From Pholiota molesta (lineage: Eukaryota > Basidiomycota > Agaricomycetes > Agaricales > Strophariaceae), in assembly GCA_014925825.1 (NCBI GenBank), contig JACGCK010000002.1, positions 558,001 to 622,000 on the forward strand: a DNA stretch of 64,000 nucleotides, in the 5' to 3' direction. The position numbers were made by a program, and so were the translations under genes. The notes under the pieces were generated by a model. It had not been told where the DNA came from and made no database searches. It saw nothing but the letters and a program-made list of their open reading frames with translations. Each line of letters starts with the position of its first letter. Position 1 is the stretch's first letter. Positions 1-11,410 of this stretch are shown here, in pieces.

Positions 1-1170
1 AATCGTCGGCCTGACTTGGATCATTTAGGATGTGCAAAATGACCTTTTCTAAAGTGTTGCGATCGAGCCAGAAAATGGAGGACGTCGATGATTCTAATTG
101 GCTAACCACTGAGAATGGCAGCGATGCACAGATATCTAAAGAGGCGTGAAGTTGCAAAAGATCGGGGGCATCGAGAACAGGAGCAAATATGCGCAAAGTG
201 GCATCCGAAGTAACAGAGTACAGGACAGTGAGGTCATCCCTTCAGGTAAACTCAGACTCCATAAGACTAGAAATTCATAGCACTAACCGGCTTGATGCTT
301 GAGACCGTCTCCAAGCTACTTTCACAACAGGCCGAGGATGTTGAACTAATTGCGTTTGTCGACCAGAAGTTGTGGAGAAAAGGCGTATTGCGTTGTCTTT
401 CTGTCAGACAGGTAAGGCCCAAAACAGGAAGGAAGCAAAAAAGTGTGGCTTACTTGGGATACAGTGGCGATATACATTAGGGAGGGTGCGAAATTTACAA
501 TTATAGGGGTTGGTGTCCTGCAATTTGGACTAAATATTCAATTGCTGTCAAGTAATCATAGACACTCACGCAGTCATCCATTTCCTAGACCAAGTGAGAA
601 GATCATTCTCAAGAACCAGTGTATATACCGAGAGACCTCTTTCGCATCCAACAGCAAGGATACCTGAGAACAAATGAGAACGCGTTCACCTCGGGGGATA
701 AGGACGTACCAGCTTTGTTGTCGAGGCTTGTCACATCTTGGTTTTCGCGGAGGACAAGAGTGGAGTGAATACGCCACGCGTCTTTTTGAACATCAGAAAG
801 TGACCAGGCAGCAAGTCTAAATTTGTTGGCAGCAACTATCTGTTGGTATGAATCAATAAGAATTTGAATGCAAGGTCAGCTCATATATGACGCACTAGCT
901 TCATCCCTGAATCTACGGAGATACAAGAAATCTTGTCCTTTGAGTGTGCCGTGCCTGGGAATGCTTCCCAGAAGGCAAGGACGCGTACAAGAGCAAGTGT
1001 TTGTGCATTGAGGATGATCACCGCGTCTCCGGATGGATAGAGCTGGGCAAGATGAGCATCGAGAGCAGTTATTTTGGACAAAAACATACGAGGAGCGATT
1101 CATTGGGAAGGCTCAAGAATTGAACACCGGCGGCAGGGTACCCTGCAGAGGTCTGAGAGAGCTGGAGCAT
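1..1170 (-). CDS. RAV1: RAVE complex subunit Rav1 (DmX-like), N-terminal part; gene runs off the left edge
   Basis: Rav1 is the large WD-repeat scaffold of the RAVE complex, which reassembles V1 with Vo of the vacuolar H+-ATPase; this role comes from the family. Reading the minus strand from ATG at 1168-1170 and splicing short introns (first donor at 1089, others near 890, 720, 560 and 415) gives a continuous frame. It contains the blocks RVLAFWEAFPGT, HSTLVLRENQDVTSL, GILAVGCERGLSVYTL, DNAIRLFSTTSGRQTQ and LRIFAPVLDAPDLLQLHASL, all very Rav1-like. The start at 1170 is preferred over an ATG at 1087 because that ATG lies inside the first intron. Only about 260 codons are present; the C-terminal Rav1p domain is outside the window. 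No frame break is visible here. Confidence 0.88.
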
Positions 1171-1310
1171 GTCATGGGCGGTGTAACGGAGGACAACCAC
1201 CCTTCCCCGGCCCCGCTACCCGTCAGTGGGGTGATATCGCGTCACGTGTACAGATGTCATCTTTTGAGTAACGCCTGCACGCCTCGCGGCCTTGCAAGCT
1301 ATTCCCCACC

Positions 1311-4138
1311 ATGCACATCCCCACCCGCCTGCCAGTCTTACTGTTACTCGCGGGGGTCTCTATATGCGCAAAGTCCTCGCAACTGGCATGGACAGCCCCT
1401 TCGACATCTTCCATCACTCTCGTCGACGCCCTAGGTGATGATCCTGACTACTCTTCGCTGCTGCGCCTGCTGCAAAGGGCCCGCCTCATCCCAACGCTCA
1501 ACAAATTGAACGGCAGCACTTTGTTTGCACCTACGAATGATGCCATTGCGAAACACGCGCTCACAAACTCTCTGTGGCTATCTGCTCTTGAAGATACTGC
1601 GCAATTTCTACCAGACAATGTTCAGGAACAACTGCGACAACAGCTATTCTATCATCTGCTCAACGCCACACTTCTTGCACTTCCCTCAGAGACTGAGGTT
1701 CTGGTGCATAAGACTCTTCTTTATCCTCGGAAACCTCTTGATCCGCCTTCCCATGAACCTCCTCCATATCCACCGTGGATGCCAATTCCTGGTGGAACCC
1801 TTGGTGGTGAACCGCAACGAATTCGCGTAGCTGCCCAGGGGAAGGATGCTAGCGTTGGTACCGACGCTTTTGGGAAGGGGGTGTCAAGATTGTGAAAGGT
1901 GTCCAAGATGCTGGCAATGGCATGCTTCTAGGCATCGACCAAGTACTGGAACCTCCGCCAGACTTGGGTAAGCATGAATAGTTTCTTCCGAATCAGGTGT
2001 TACTTTATTAATTCACTCCAGCCACTGTCGTTTCACGACAACCGGAGATATCCTACTTTCACAAGATCATGACTGCAGATATTCTGGAGCGTTTAAATTC
2101 CTCATCAACAGTAACTCTTTTTCTACCAATTGATAATGCCTGGAAATCACTCGATCCAATCGAGCGACTATATTTGGAGAGTGACTTTGCATCGGATGAC
2201 TTGCATCGAATATTTGGGATGCATGCCCTTGCTCAGGATCATGTCACTTGGTCAGATGCCTTCGCTCCTGGATTAATTTGTGAGAGTAACGATTCAAATA
2301 TTGATGCTTTCTCACCTATACAATTTCTTCAGTAACTACCCTTGAAGATACAAAGCTGGATATCGTTGTTACGCCTGAAGGAACCAATGTTGGCAACGCC
2401 AGTTTGGTACATCCTGACATTTACGCCTCGAATGGCGTGGTGCACCTCGTTTCGTCGCTTTTACTTCCTCCAGACGCTCTCCAATTGACTCCCGAGAAAT
2501 ATCTCCTTGCTCTCAACTGCACCAAATTCGTTTCACTCCTTCATTCAGTCAATCTTACCAGCCTTATCAATGATACGGACACATCATATACCATTCTTGC
2601 CCCGCAGGACGACATCCTGTCTATATTTGAAGGCCCTGAAGTTCCACACCCCGGTTCTGAAGAACTGAAGAAACTTTTGCAATATCATTTCATACCAGGA
2701 AAATGGACATCTGATAAACTCAAGAATGGCGGTCTTCTTGAAACCATGCTACAAGAACCAGGTCTGAGTTTTGGTCATCAGGTGTTGTCCGTCGAAGTCG
2801 AGAAAGGTGACAAGAAGCAGAAGTCCGAAGACAAATCAATCAGTTTTGGTGGGGCTAGTATCATTGGCAAACCGAGTACGTCTCACTGCATTCTCGTATT
2901 TGGAGGGAGTTACTGACAACGAAACAGTCGAAGTTAATAAGACTTTAGTATACTTTGTATCGCGCCCTGTCGTCCCACCCCCTGATGCCCTGCAGGCAGC
3001 ACTCCAAGTACTGGACCTATCAGTTTTCTTGGCCGCCGTGTTCTCTACTTCCAAAGCAGAGCTGCTGCGGACGGCACCCAGCACAACGCTACTCATTCCA
3101 CGTAATGACGCTTTCGAGCGTCTCGGATTATTAGTCAGTGCCCATCTTCTTGCGCCATCTTCGAAAGATGATCTCGAGAAGGTGATTCTCCATCATGCGT
3201 TGAACACCGTTGAATACGCTCACTCGTTCAACAACGGTTCTCAACACAGTTTTGCCACCTTGGAGGGAACAGATTTAAAAATAGATCGCCTAGCCGACGG
3301 GGTCATATACACTACACCTAGTGGCGGTTGGGAAAGCCTGAAAGCTGAACTTACGACCAAGGATTTATTGACGCAAACAGGTGTTATACATGAATTGTCC
3401 GACGTCATGATTCCTCGATCAGTGCAACTAACAATTGGCAAGCTCACCAAGGCTGCTAAGGGCAGCACAATGGCGACATTGGTCAACAAGGCTGGCTTCG
3501 AGTGGATAATGAATGGTACAGCACCGCCAGAAGGATCTCCTTGGGCAGACGAGAAATATGGCAACGTGGGATGGACTCTACTATGTCCTCCTGACGACGC
3601 ATTCAAAGGCGTTAACCTGACACGGTTATACTCCGAAGTGGACAATCTTCGCGCCATCGTCTCCCAGCATCTCATTCCGACTGCGCCGTCATACGCAAAT
3701 ATGACAGACGACATAGACCCACTCTACAGTAGTCGACCTCTCAACTTCGAAGGCGCTACTTATTCAACCATTCAATCAGCCAATTCTGCCTACGGCGATC
3801 TTCTCTTTCAACAGAGAACAGATACCAAGGAGTTCGTCGTTGGAATCAAGGGCGCACGTGGAACGAAAGGCAAGACGGACGCTGCTCGTGTACTTTCTTG
3901 GGGCCGCTCAACGTCCGGCAGTGGGACGGGGGGCGTCATCCAGATTGATCGTCTGCTAGTACCATACCAGCCGTCATGGTGGTTCGAATACGGCGCGCCT
4001 TCGGTTGTGGGCGGGCTTGGTATAGTCTTAATCTGCGCGTTCTTCTATGGCGTACGGTTAATATGGAGGCGGGATACGACGGAGGCAACGTACGAGCCTG
4101 TTGGCGGATTTGGGCGCGACGACGACGAAGATTCATAG
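1311..4138 (+). CDS. Membrane-anchored fasciclin (FAS1) repeat protein
   Basis: ATG at 1311 opens a hydrophobic signal peptide (LPVLLLLAGVSICAKSSQ). The protein carries about five FAS1-type repeats, recognisable from the recurring pattern hydrophobic-FAPTNDAI / LFLPIDNAW / ILAPQDDIL / LLIPRNDAF / LLCPPDDAF. Near the C-terminus lies one transmembrane helix (VVGGLGIVLICAFFYGV) followed by a short acidic tail. FAS1 proteins act in adhesion or cell-wall and vacuolar surfaces; a role here is inferred only from the family. Introns: 1968-2021, 2280-2332 and 2876-2927, each restoring the frame. A frame break lies at the G5 run 1877-1881: downstream coding (VKIVKGVQDAGNGMLLGID) resumes in another frame as if one G were missing. 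Many NxS/T sites fit a secreted ectodomain. The gene is divergent from RAV1, with 140 bp between starts. Confidence 0.87.
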
Positions 4139-4457
4139 AACGTACAATAGGAAGATACACCCACGCGCGCCGCTGCGCTGCTTAGATGGAACATATATGT
4201 ATATCTAATAATTTTGTAAAGTATTGTGCAGTTGGGTCGGGAGGAGTTATGTTGTATATACGAATGGAGATTGGAGATTGATCGGTTATAATGCTATCGG
4301 GAGTCCCGCCCCATGTGAAAATGCCCCATCCGGGGGGACGGCCTCTTCAAATCCTGACGCGATCGACGAAAAGAGATAGTCGGGGTAAAAGCCTCAACGC
4401 ATTTCCTTCACCCTCTTTCACAGCCAGCGCTACTCTGGGCCTACCTTTCTGTCCACA
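4139..4457. other. Intergenic: FAS1 3' flank and carrier promoter
   Basis: No supported gene. It holds the AT-rich 3' flank of the FAS1 gene and, after about 4300, a more C/T-rich leader running up to the carrier start codon. Confidence 0.6.
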
Positions 4458-5942
4458 ATGGTTAGTGGCCAACGATGACAACGAACGTGATGAATATTGA
4501 CGCGTACTCTTAGAGCAGTGAAGCTCCAGCCGCCGATGAGGGCATTAGCAGTACGACTTCCGCCGCTGAACAGGTGAAATCTTTCATCGCTGGTGGATTT
4601 GGTGGTGTCTGCGCCGTCTTAGTTGGTATGTATAGCAAAAGGTTATGCTGTTTGAGCCAGACTTTCACTTACTCCTTCGACGATCTTTAATAGGCCACCC
4701 ATTCGATCTTACGAAGACTCGTATGCAAACGGCTGCACCCGGAGCGTACAAGGGCGCTCTCGATGTGGTGAAGAAGACAGTTGCGCAGGATGGTATCACT
4801 GGGTGTGTAATTTTGGGTTCATTCTCATAGGCCAGGCGATGACCATGGTCTCTAAATCAGCCTTTATCGGGGCATGGTTCCTCCCCTGCTCGGAGTCACG
4901 CCCATCTTCGCCATATCTTTCTGGGTATGATATCTTCATTCAGCAGTCTATCGATAATCTTCTCATCTTGGGGTGGTATACTAGGCTTATGACGCGTCGA
5001 AGAAGTTAATTTTCGCCCTAACGCCTAATCGCACTTCGGATACCTTGTCGCTCGGCGAGCTCGCCACAGCTGGCTTCCTCTCTGCTGTGCCTACCACGCT
5101 GGTCACCGCACCAGTTGAGCGTGCCAAAGTTCTGCTGCAGGTACTTCCATATGAGCTTAGCTGATGAAATGGGTTGATCCAATGTGTTTGATCAGGTTCA
5201 AGGGCAAGGAGGCTCTGTTGCCAAATACACAGGCGTCACCGATGTCTTGAAGCATCTTTATAAAGAAGGCGGTGTGCGGAGTATTTTCCGTGGTACCGGT
5301 GCTACATTGGCTCGTGACGGTCCTGGAAGCGCAGCGTATGTTTTTGTTTTTCATTAACTCGTTTCATGGTCAAAATAGAAAGACTAATTCTGGCACGTCC
5401 AAAAATAATAGTTACTTCGCCGCGTATGAGGTCACCAAGAAGGCGTTGACACCGGCTGGTTCTTCGCCCTCTGAGCTTAATTTGGGCGCAATTATAGTTG
5501 CAGGAGGAACTGCGGGTGTAGCCATGTGGGCTCTGGCTATTCCCCCTGACGTATGCTTTCACGGTGTTTTTGCGGTCGTGCTGCGGACTGCTGATCAATG
5601 AGTGCTTGGGATATTGAACAGGTGCTCAAATCGCGCATTCAGTCTGCACCAACAGGAACATACTCGGGCCTCCTGGATTGTGCACGCAAAACGATCGCAC
5701 AGGACGGTGTCCGCGCGCTCTGGAAAGGATTTGGGCCGGCCATGGCACGAGTGCGTCCTGTTTTCATCTTCTCTTCATTTCGACTATAACTCACGCGTTC
5801 TGGTAATACACAGGCCTTTCCGGCCAACGCTGCTACCTTCGTAAGTGCTTCTCTCGGAGCTTGGTAAATGAAACGCGTTCTCACTGTCCATTTACAGCTT
5901 GGAGTCGAAGCTTCACGAAAGGTTTTGGACGGACTATTCTGA
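4458..5942 (+). CDS. CRC1: Mitochondrial carnitine/acylcarnitine carrier
   Basis: Member of the mitochondrial carrier family (SLC25); by homology it exchanges acylcarnitine and carnitine across the inner membrane for beta-oxidation. All three carrier signatures are visible: HPFDLTKTR, APVERAK and IPPDVLKSR. The third, PPD-V-LKSR, is characteristic of the carnitine carriers. Other family blocks are SFIAGGFGGVCAVLVG, GVTPIFAISFWAYD and the C-terminus LGVEASRKVLDGLF. About 300 residues follow after splicing eight short introns, the usual length. The first coding exon is only the ATG (4458-4460). Intron 4461-4513 follows, and no in-frame ATG exists at the beginning of exon 2. Every exon joins in frame with GT-AG borders, so the gene looks intact. 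Confidence 0.92.
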
Positions 5943-6329
5943 ACGAACCACATACCAAAACACATCTATTAATTCATTGGGTATTAGGACATCATACCCA
6001 CGTCTCTACAGACGGGCGAGATGAATTGCAGGGGGCGACTACATATACCTCTTTATTGTCGTAATGATATTTGTTATGATTTGCTATCTTAAAGTCGCTT
6101 CCATAGACTAGAAGATCAATTGCTATCTCAGTTTTCAAACCTCATGAAAGGCTCCACCCCCCCCCCAAAAAAAATTGAACAATTTCTATTCTATGCACGT
6201 ATTCCTCGATTTCGTATGGGTTATTTGGGTTTGCTAAGTATACAACAGTAGTACTAGTATGATAAATGGTGGTCCTAGACGTCTGCGACAAGATCTGCAA
6301 TAAATACACATGAAAAATGTCTATCTACT
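5943..6329. other. Convergent 3' flanks with a C10A8 tract
   Basis: Lies between the 3' ends of the carrier gene and ARG2. No coding signal. It holds a run of ten C immediately followed by eight A around 6156-6173 and otherwise AT-rich sequence typical of fungal 3' UTRs. Confidence 0.6.
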
Positions 6330-8263
6330 TTATTTCCAGCTGGACGGAATCTTCAAGACGACGTCGCCCCAATCTGAGAGCCGCCCCTTTTCCCAGTCTT
6401 CTACGTAAGAGAGGCCCGCGCTTCCCCGGCGCCCCTCCTCGATCTTGAGGCGCTTCTCGGCGTCGCACCAGAAAAGCACCCACGCGCCCATCCGCACATG
6501 GCCGCTGCTGCGCTCGAAGTACCACTTGTTCACGGGGTTGTTCGACCGACTCCGCCAAACGAGGTCGCGGCCCTCGCCCACACCGCCTTTCCCGCCGTTG
6601 GGGTTGGCCGAGAAAGGATGGCCGAGCCCATAGGACTCGTCGTGCAGGGCGACCCACAGGAAGTCGACCGTGCCGTCGCCCTGGTTGCTGGGAAGCACCG
6701 CGAACTTGTCGAGGTACTGGATAGGCTCCGCGCCGTTCGAAGACTGCTCGTTGGTCACGATGGCGGCACCCGCGTAGTCACCCGCGACGATGACGAAATC
6801 CAGGGATTTAGAGAGCCGTTTGTAGAAGTGGTCGGCGTCGAGCTTGCGCCCGAATGACTGCTCCAGGAGGTAGTTCATCTTGGGCTTGTCTATGTCCGCT
6901 ATTGAACGTAAAACTTGGATAGGAAGACCGCGTCGGATGAGGGTAGGTGTATGTGGGGTGAGACTGCGATTTCCTTGGAGGAGTGCGTGGGGAAGACTGG
7001 AGCTAACAGCAGGTTTATTTGTAATGAGGTTCGCGATGAGAGAACTTGGGGATTTGTGGGAGACCATGATAGCAGAAGATGTAGCCGGCATGTAGGCAAG
7101 ACATGTGTTCGCAAGAGCGAGATTGGAAAGAGAGGACGGATTTGTATGTTTCCAGCGGGGGTCAAATGTATCGTGAATGTGGTCGTATTCGGAGGTAAGA
7201 TTGATGAGGAGATGAGGGTATCCAGAACGAGCATATGAAGGCACACCACCATTTCTGTCGATGATCATGAGACGAAGAGGGGTAAGATCTACCTCGCTCG
7301 AGAATTCAAGACGGCCATCATGAGCCGATTTAGAAGACGCTTTTTCAAGAGAGGAGGCTTCGACCATCCCTCGGGCAAGGCCCGCAATAACATCGTTAGC
7401 ATCCACACGAACCGAGCGGCAGAACGAGTCAAGGGCGAAGGGGGCGATAACAGGAATTTCACCCGCACTAAGAGCAGAGCGGATGGCAATGAGGTCTGAA
7501 GGGATCGTATGCGTTTCTGGGGGCTCAAGCCCTGGTGCTGGGCTGGAGAGTCATCATTGGTTTGGGGCCGAGCCTGACAACTGCGCCGACGACGGGACGT
7601 GCGCGAGAGCCCATCTTCTCGAGGTTGGTGACAACGCGCATGACTTCGTCTATGATCGCGGCACGTTCGTCCTCCTCACCTCGTGGCCGCTCATCGTTTT
7701 CGACAACGAGAACGCTGACAAGACCGAGCTTTTCTAGGTATACAAGGCCTTTGCATATGCTGTCTAGTTGATTGTTGGTGAAAGGGCCTTGTATTTTAAC
7801 GAGTGCTGTGCGCCGATAGACGGGATCAAGAATGGATTCAACGACGGGGCTTGGCTGTGCGACGACGGGCGCGGGTTGGGCAATCGTGATCTGGGTGGGA
7901 TCGGATATTACAGGATGTGAAGGTACTTTTGGTTTTGGATCTGGATGTGACTGGGGACGGAGGCCAAAGGACGCGAGGTAGGCTTTGGCATCCCGGAGCG
8001 AAGGATTTGTGCGCAGGATAGAGAGAATGAAATCCTAGCAAACAGTCAATGTTTTGCCCAGATACATGCAGATGGGGCGACATACGTTGCCTTCGGTGGG
8101 GTCATCCTCGGGTGGCTCTACTGGCTGTCGAGCGCCGCGGACTGTCTGAGGAAAGGTCAGGCTTGGACGCTGTGCAGAACGACGGACGTACAGCATAGAG
8201 GGCCCTGGGTGCGCGGGGTGTCGAGGCGCGGAGAGCAGCGACGGGGACACGAGGATGTATCAT
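6330..8263 (-). CDS. ARG2: N-acetylglutamate synthase, mitochondrial (amino-acid acetyltransferase)
   Basis: Catalyses acetyl-CoA + glutamate to N-acetylglutamate, the first step of arginine synthesis, in the mitochondrial matrix (family knowledge). ATG at 8263 begins a basic, Ala/Arg-rich presequence ([20 protein letters not shown]). A 46-nt intron (GTACGT...CTCAG) joins it in frame to [14 protein letters not shown], and a second intron (donor near 8085) leads to [20 protein letters not shown]. The kinase-like half includes [18 protein letters not shown]. The C-terminal NAT domain shows [31 protein letters not shown] and [14 protein letters not shown]. Between 7519 and 7560 the frame breaks twice. 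Adding one base at TT 7557-7558 and one at G5 7519-7523 (plus-strand coordinates) would restore a continuous frame. No GT-AG intron explains this, so missing bases are the likelier reading. Confidence 0.9.
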
Positions 8264-8802
8264 GGGGGATGGGAAGGATGGGGCAGCATGGGATGGAGAG
8301 CAGTTTTAAGAGGGGCAAACAGCAGCGCACTTGCCCTGGTTGATCAAATATTTATTATCTGATAAGATTTCATATGTCTGATTCTCCGATCACGGCCGAA
8401 GTTGAGATGACTCCACTGCATCTTCTGCCATTGGCCTGATCTGCGCTATAATAGCCCTCTGTTTTCTCCAGGATTAATGCTATTGGACTTCATCCGCCAA
8501 CGTGCTGCAATTGTTACCACATCCACCAGTCTGAGGCCTCGTGTTGCCGCTTGCGTACATAAATTCTCATTCTGCGCGCTTTCATGTTATGATTCGCGAT
8601 TAGCCGACATTTGTCTACTAATACTATCAGATACTATGCCCTTCTTTTACGCCCCAAGACTTCGGAGCCTGTAGGAACTATCCCATTCGGGACGTTCTCT
8701 GCACTGCGCGATTTCATCTATTTGCTACTCACTACTACAGGTATCACAGTACCTCTTAGAAGACAAGAACTCGATATGTTCGCGATTCGAGCTACATAGG
8801 CG
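8264..8802. other. Intergenic: ARG2 promoter and F-box gene 3' flank
   Basis: No supported gene. Both neighbours are on the minus strand, so this is the upstream region of ARG2 and the downstream flank of the F-box gene. I saw no clear TATA box or known operator. Confidence 0.5.
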
Positions 8803-10679
8803 TCATTCGAAGTCAATAGCTGTATTATTCCGATGATGAAGGACACGCACGTCAACTATCACAATATTGTCCTCGCTGCACATCACTCTGCATTGTTCGT
8901 AATCTTTTCCACCTTCCAGACATGCAACGTTTTCCCAATATGGAAGCGTCGTCTCAATCTCCTCGCAAAAGGGATCGCGCCAATGGGTATGATTGGCCAG
9001 GTGACGGACTGATCCTGGTCCTTCGGATTCACTCGACATCTGGGCGTCTCTTCGAAGCGCCAACGTGTTGAAGTCGTACAGCCGCACCGGTAGCCCAGCT
9101 CGTCCGGGAAGCGCTTGCACACCAGTGACAAATCTGGTCCCATATACATAGCACACCCATACATGTGAGACTTCGCGCTGCGGCGTCACATACATTCGGG
9201 TGCCCTGAGAAATCCACGAAACCAGTGCATTTTCGGTAGCAGATCTCTTCATAAGAGATATCAAATATTGAGATGGTATGAAGTGCATTACGTGTTCTTC
9301 CACATCGTCCACTGAGATCCACATATCGAGCACCAACAGAAAGTTTTTGGAGTCTTGAAAGAACGGAACTGTTCCGTTTTCTCTGCATATGGGTCCTGGA
9401 TCGGCACGAAGTTGAAGGGAATGGATAAATGCATCGTCGTCCAGAGGAGGATATCTGAAAAGTCGTCCACTATTGCTTTCGTAGATTGCTTGGCAGTCTG
9501 ATGATTCCTTCGTCAAGTCCACCACAAAAAGTATGGGATTTCCAAGCACGTCGGTGACAGTGAAGGCAATATACTGATAAGACAGTATGGAAAACGAGCC
9601 CACTTCTTCGCCAAACATGTTCTGTGCGGTGCAGGGCATAATTAGAGCTCGAATGCAGGTTTGTATAAACCCGATGGACCAACCAGTAGCATCCTCCCGG
9701 TTTTCCACTCCCATACTCCAACCTGGTTTTCAATAAGAAAGTCAGGGGAATATAGTACAGCGACTAGCTCCCCGAATATTTGTATGATGAAAGAGATCTC
9801 AGTAGTAACTTCATGTCCGCGTTGAGGAAGACTCAAGGTGACATCTTTTGCAAGTGGATGGGCCTTTCCCGTGGTCAAGGATCGCAGGTGAACATGGTAT
9901 TGTCTCACGTCTGAAGTGTCGAACATTGAATTTAATTAGAAATTAGAAACAATAGTTCGCCTTTCACGGAAAAAGAAAACTTACCACCGTTAGCATTAGG
10001 TTGAGGTGCTTCAACAAGAACGAGAAGATCCTGGTACGGGTCCATGGAAAAATCACCCACTGTGCACCCAAAATCGGGGCCTAAAGTCCATGTCTTCTCC
10101 TCTATCCCTCGGATATCCGAAGGTAATTGATGAAAATTCAACTCTCCCTTTTGGGTGCTATGACCCAGCACACCCCCAAAGAGTTCCCATAGCCCACCAT
10201 CCTTCATGGGGATCTTCACCTCTCTACTCCAAGTTAAGTTTTTCCATGCAGACCGATGTTTTCTGAGGCGGTTCAATCGCTCCTCCGATGTGGTCATAGG
10301 ATCGCGACTGCCATCTTGCTGGCCACAGACAGCTAGTTCTATTATGTATTGCAATGACGCTGTTCCATCTATCAGATCCCTAAAATTGGTGGAAACCTGT
10401 GATAAGGAGCCGCGTGTCAGTGTGAGGCGCTTATGACTTGCACACCACTGAATAACGCACCTGCATGCACACCAAAAGACTTCTCAAGTCTAGATGTTCC
10501 AGTATTTGGATAAGGATTTCATTTGGAGGTGCATAGGTTCCGGGAAGTCTTGTTAGTTCCTGCCTATGTAGTGCGATAAGTGTGTTTGGAGTGGCTCGTT
10601 GAAATTGGGTCGTGTCTTGGGGCGTGTCCGATTCGTGTTTTTCTGAGTGGCTGACCAATTTGCAAGATTTAAGCAGCAA
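8803..10679 (-). CDS. F-box protein of the Agaricomycete expanded type
   Basis: F-box proteins recruit substrates to SCF ubiquitin ligases; the target here is unknown. The F-box is seen near the N-terminus (PNEILIQILEHLDLRSLLVCMQ), continuing after an intron with VSTNFRDLIDGTASLQYIIELAVCG. The remaining 500 or so residues form a beta-rich region of the kind found in many mushroom F-box proteins (for example WSREVKIPMKDGGLWELFGG, DPYQDLLVLVEAP and YQYIAFTVTDVLGNPILFVV). Introns rejoin in frame near 10400-10460, 9915-9985 and 9620-9685 (GTTGGT...GCACAG). The start is uncertain: 10679 is the first in-frame ATG, but it lies about 40 residues ahead of the F-box and an additional 5' exon is possible. 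No frame break is seen. Confidence 0.75.
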
Positions 10680-11410
10680 ATATCGTAAAGATAGAGCTGC
10701 TCGTCGCCGACAGCCAGAATACGATAGCTAAGAAGGATGTTTGGGAGTACTTGGCTCTGGTTCAAATTGGAGAACTGGGTTTACCACAAGTGCTAGTCGC
10801 GATCAAGTCGCGATAAATCTACTATTGACTACATATTGCGGGTCGCGACCGTGACGGTCACGTATGTGATGGACTGTGACATGACGTGGAAAACTTTATT
10901 TGAGTGATAACAAGCGCGCGAGTCTCCGACGCGTTTTGTAAGCGCTCAAACCAATATATCGCCGCCAGTAACTGCTGTTAACATATTACTGCTGTCCAGC
11001 TGTTGTGTGAATTGTAGCTGGATAAGGAATTTTGATGAAAAATGCAATATCTTATATCTTGATCTTACTGGCAGGGCAGTAGTGTCTCCCCGTTCTATAG
11101 AGCAGGGGACATGGAGTATGGATGATGCCAAAATTACATTTGGAACTTATAATTTTGATGGGGATGAAGTGAATGTATGGATTTTGAGAGAATCGACGCA
11201 GTGGGGCTTGTAAATTGACTCAGGCCGCTTGAAACTTCGAGCTCGCTGATTAGCGCGAATTTGGGGGAAATGGGGGCCGTGCTTGTATAGACACTATTAT
11301 GTTCTTAGCTGCAAGACTCTGAGAAATATGAACTGCAATAATTCCTCGATATTTATTTGATACTCGGCTAAGGTCTCTATTGACATCTTCCTTCGTTCTT
11401 ACCAGGGCGC
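10680..11410. other. Intergenic with clustered TCGCGA palindromes
   Basis: No convincing gene; a 68-codon frame at 11007-11213 has no recognisable features. The first 200 bp upstream of the F-box start carry TCGCGA at 10797-10802, 10808-10813 and 10843-10848, the 10-bp palindrome GGTCGCGACC (10841-10850), CGTGAC-G-GTCACG (10850-10862) and ACGCGT (10929-10934). The rest is the 3' flank of the pyrophosphatase gene. Confidence 0.55.

Noticed and set aside
1074..1434. Plus-strand frames over the RAV1 5' end
   Set aside because: The minus strand here gives clear Rav1 sequence after splicing; the plus frames overlap each other and lack motifs.
3241..3714. 157-codon minus-strand frame within the FAS1 gene
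   Set aside because: It is antisense to conserved FAS1 repeats and has no independent support.
8035..8263. Apparent frame break at the ARG2 5' end
   Set aside because: A 46-nt GT-AG intron (GTACGT...CTCAG) joins the presequence to the next exon in frame, so no missing base is needed there.
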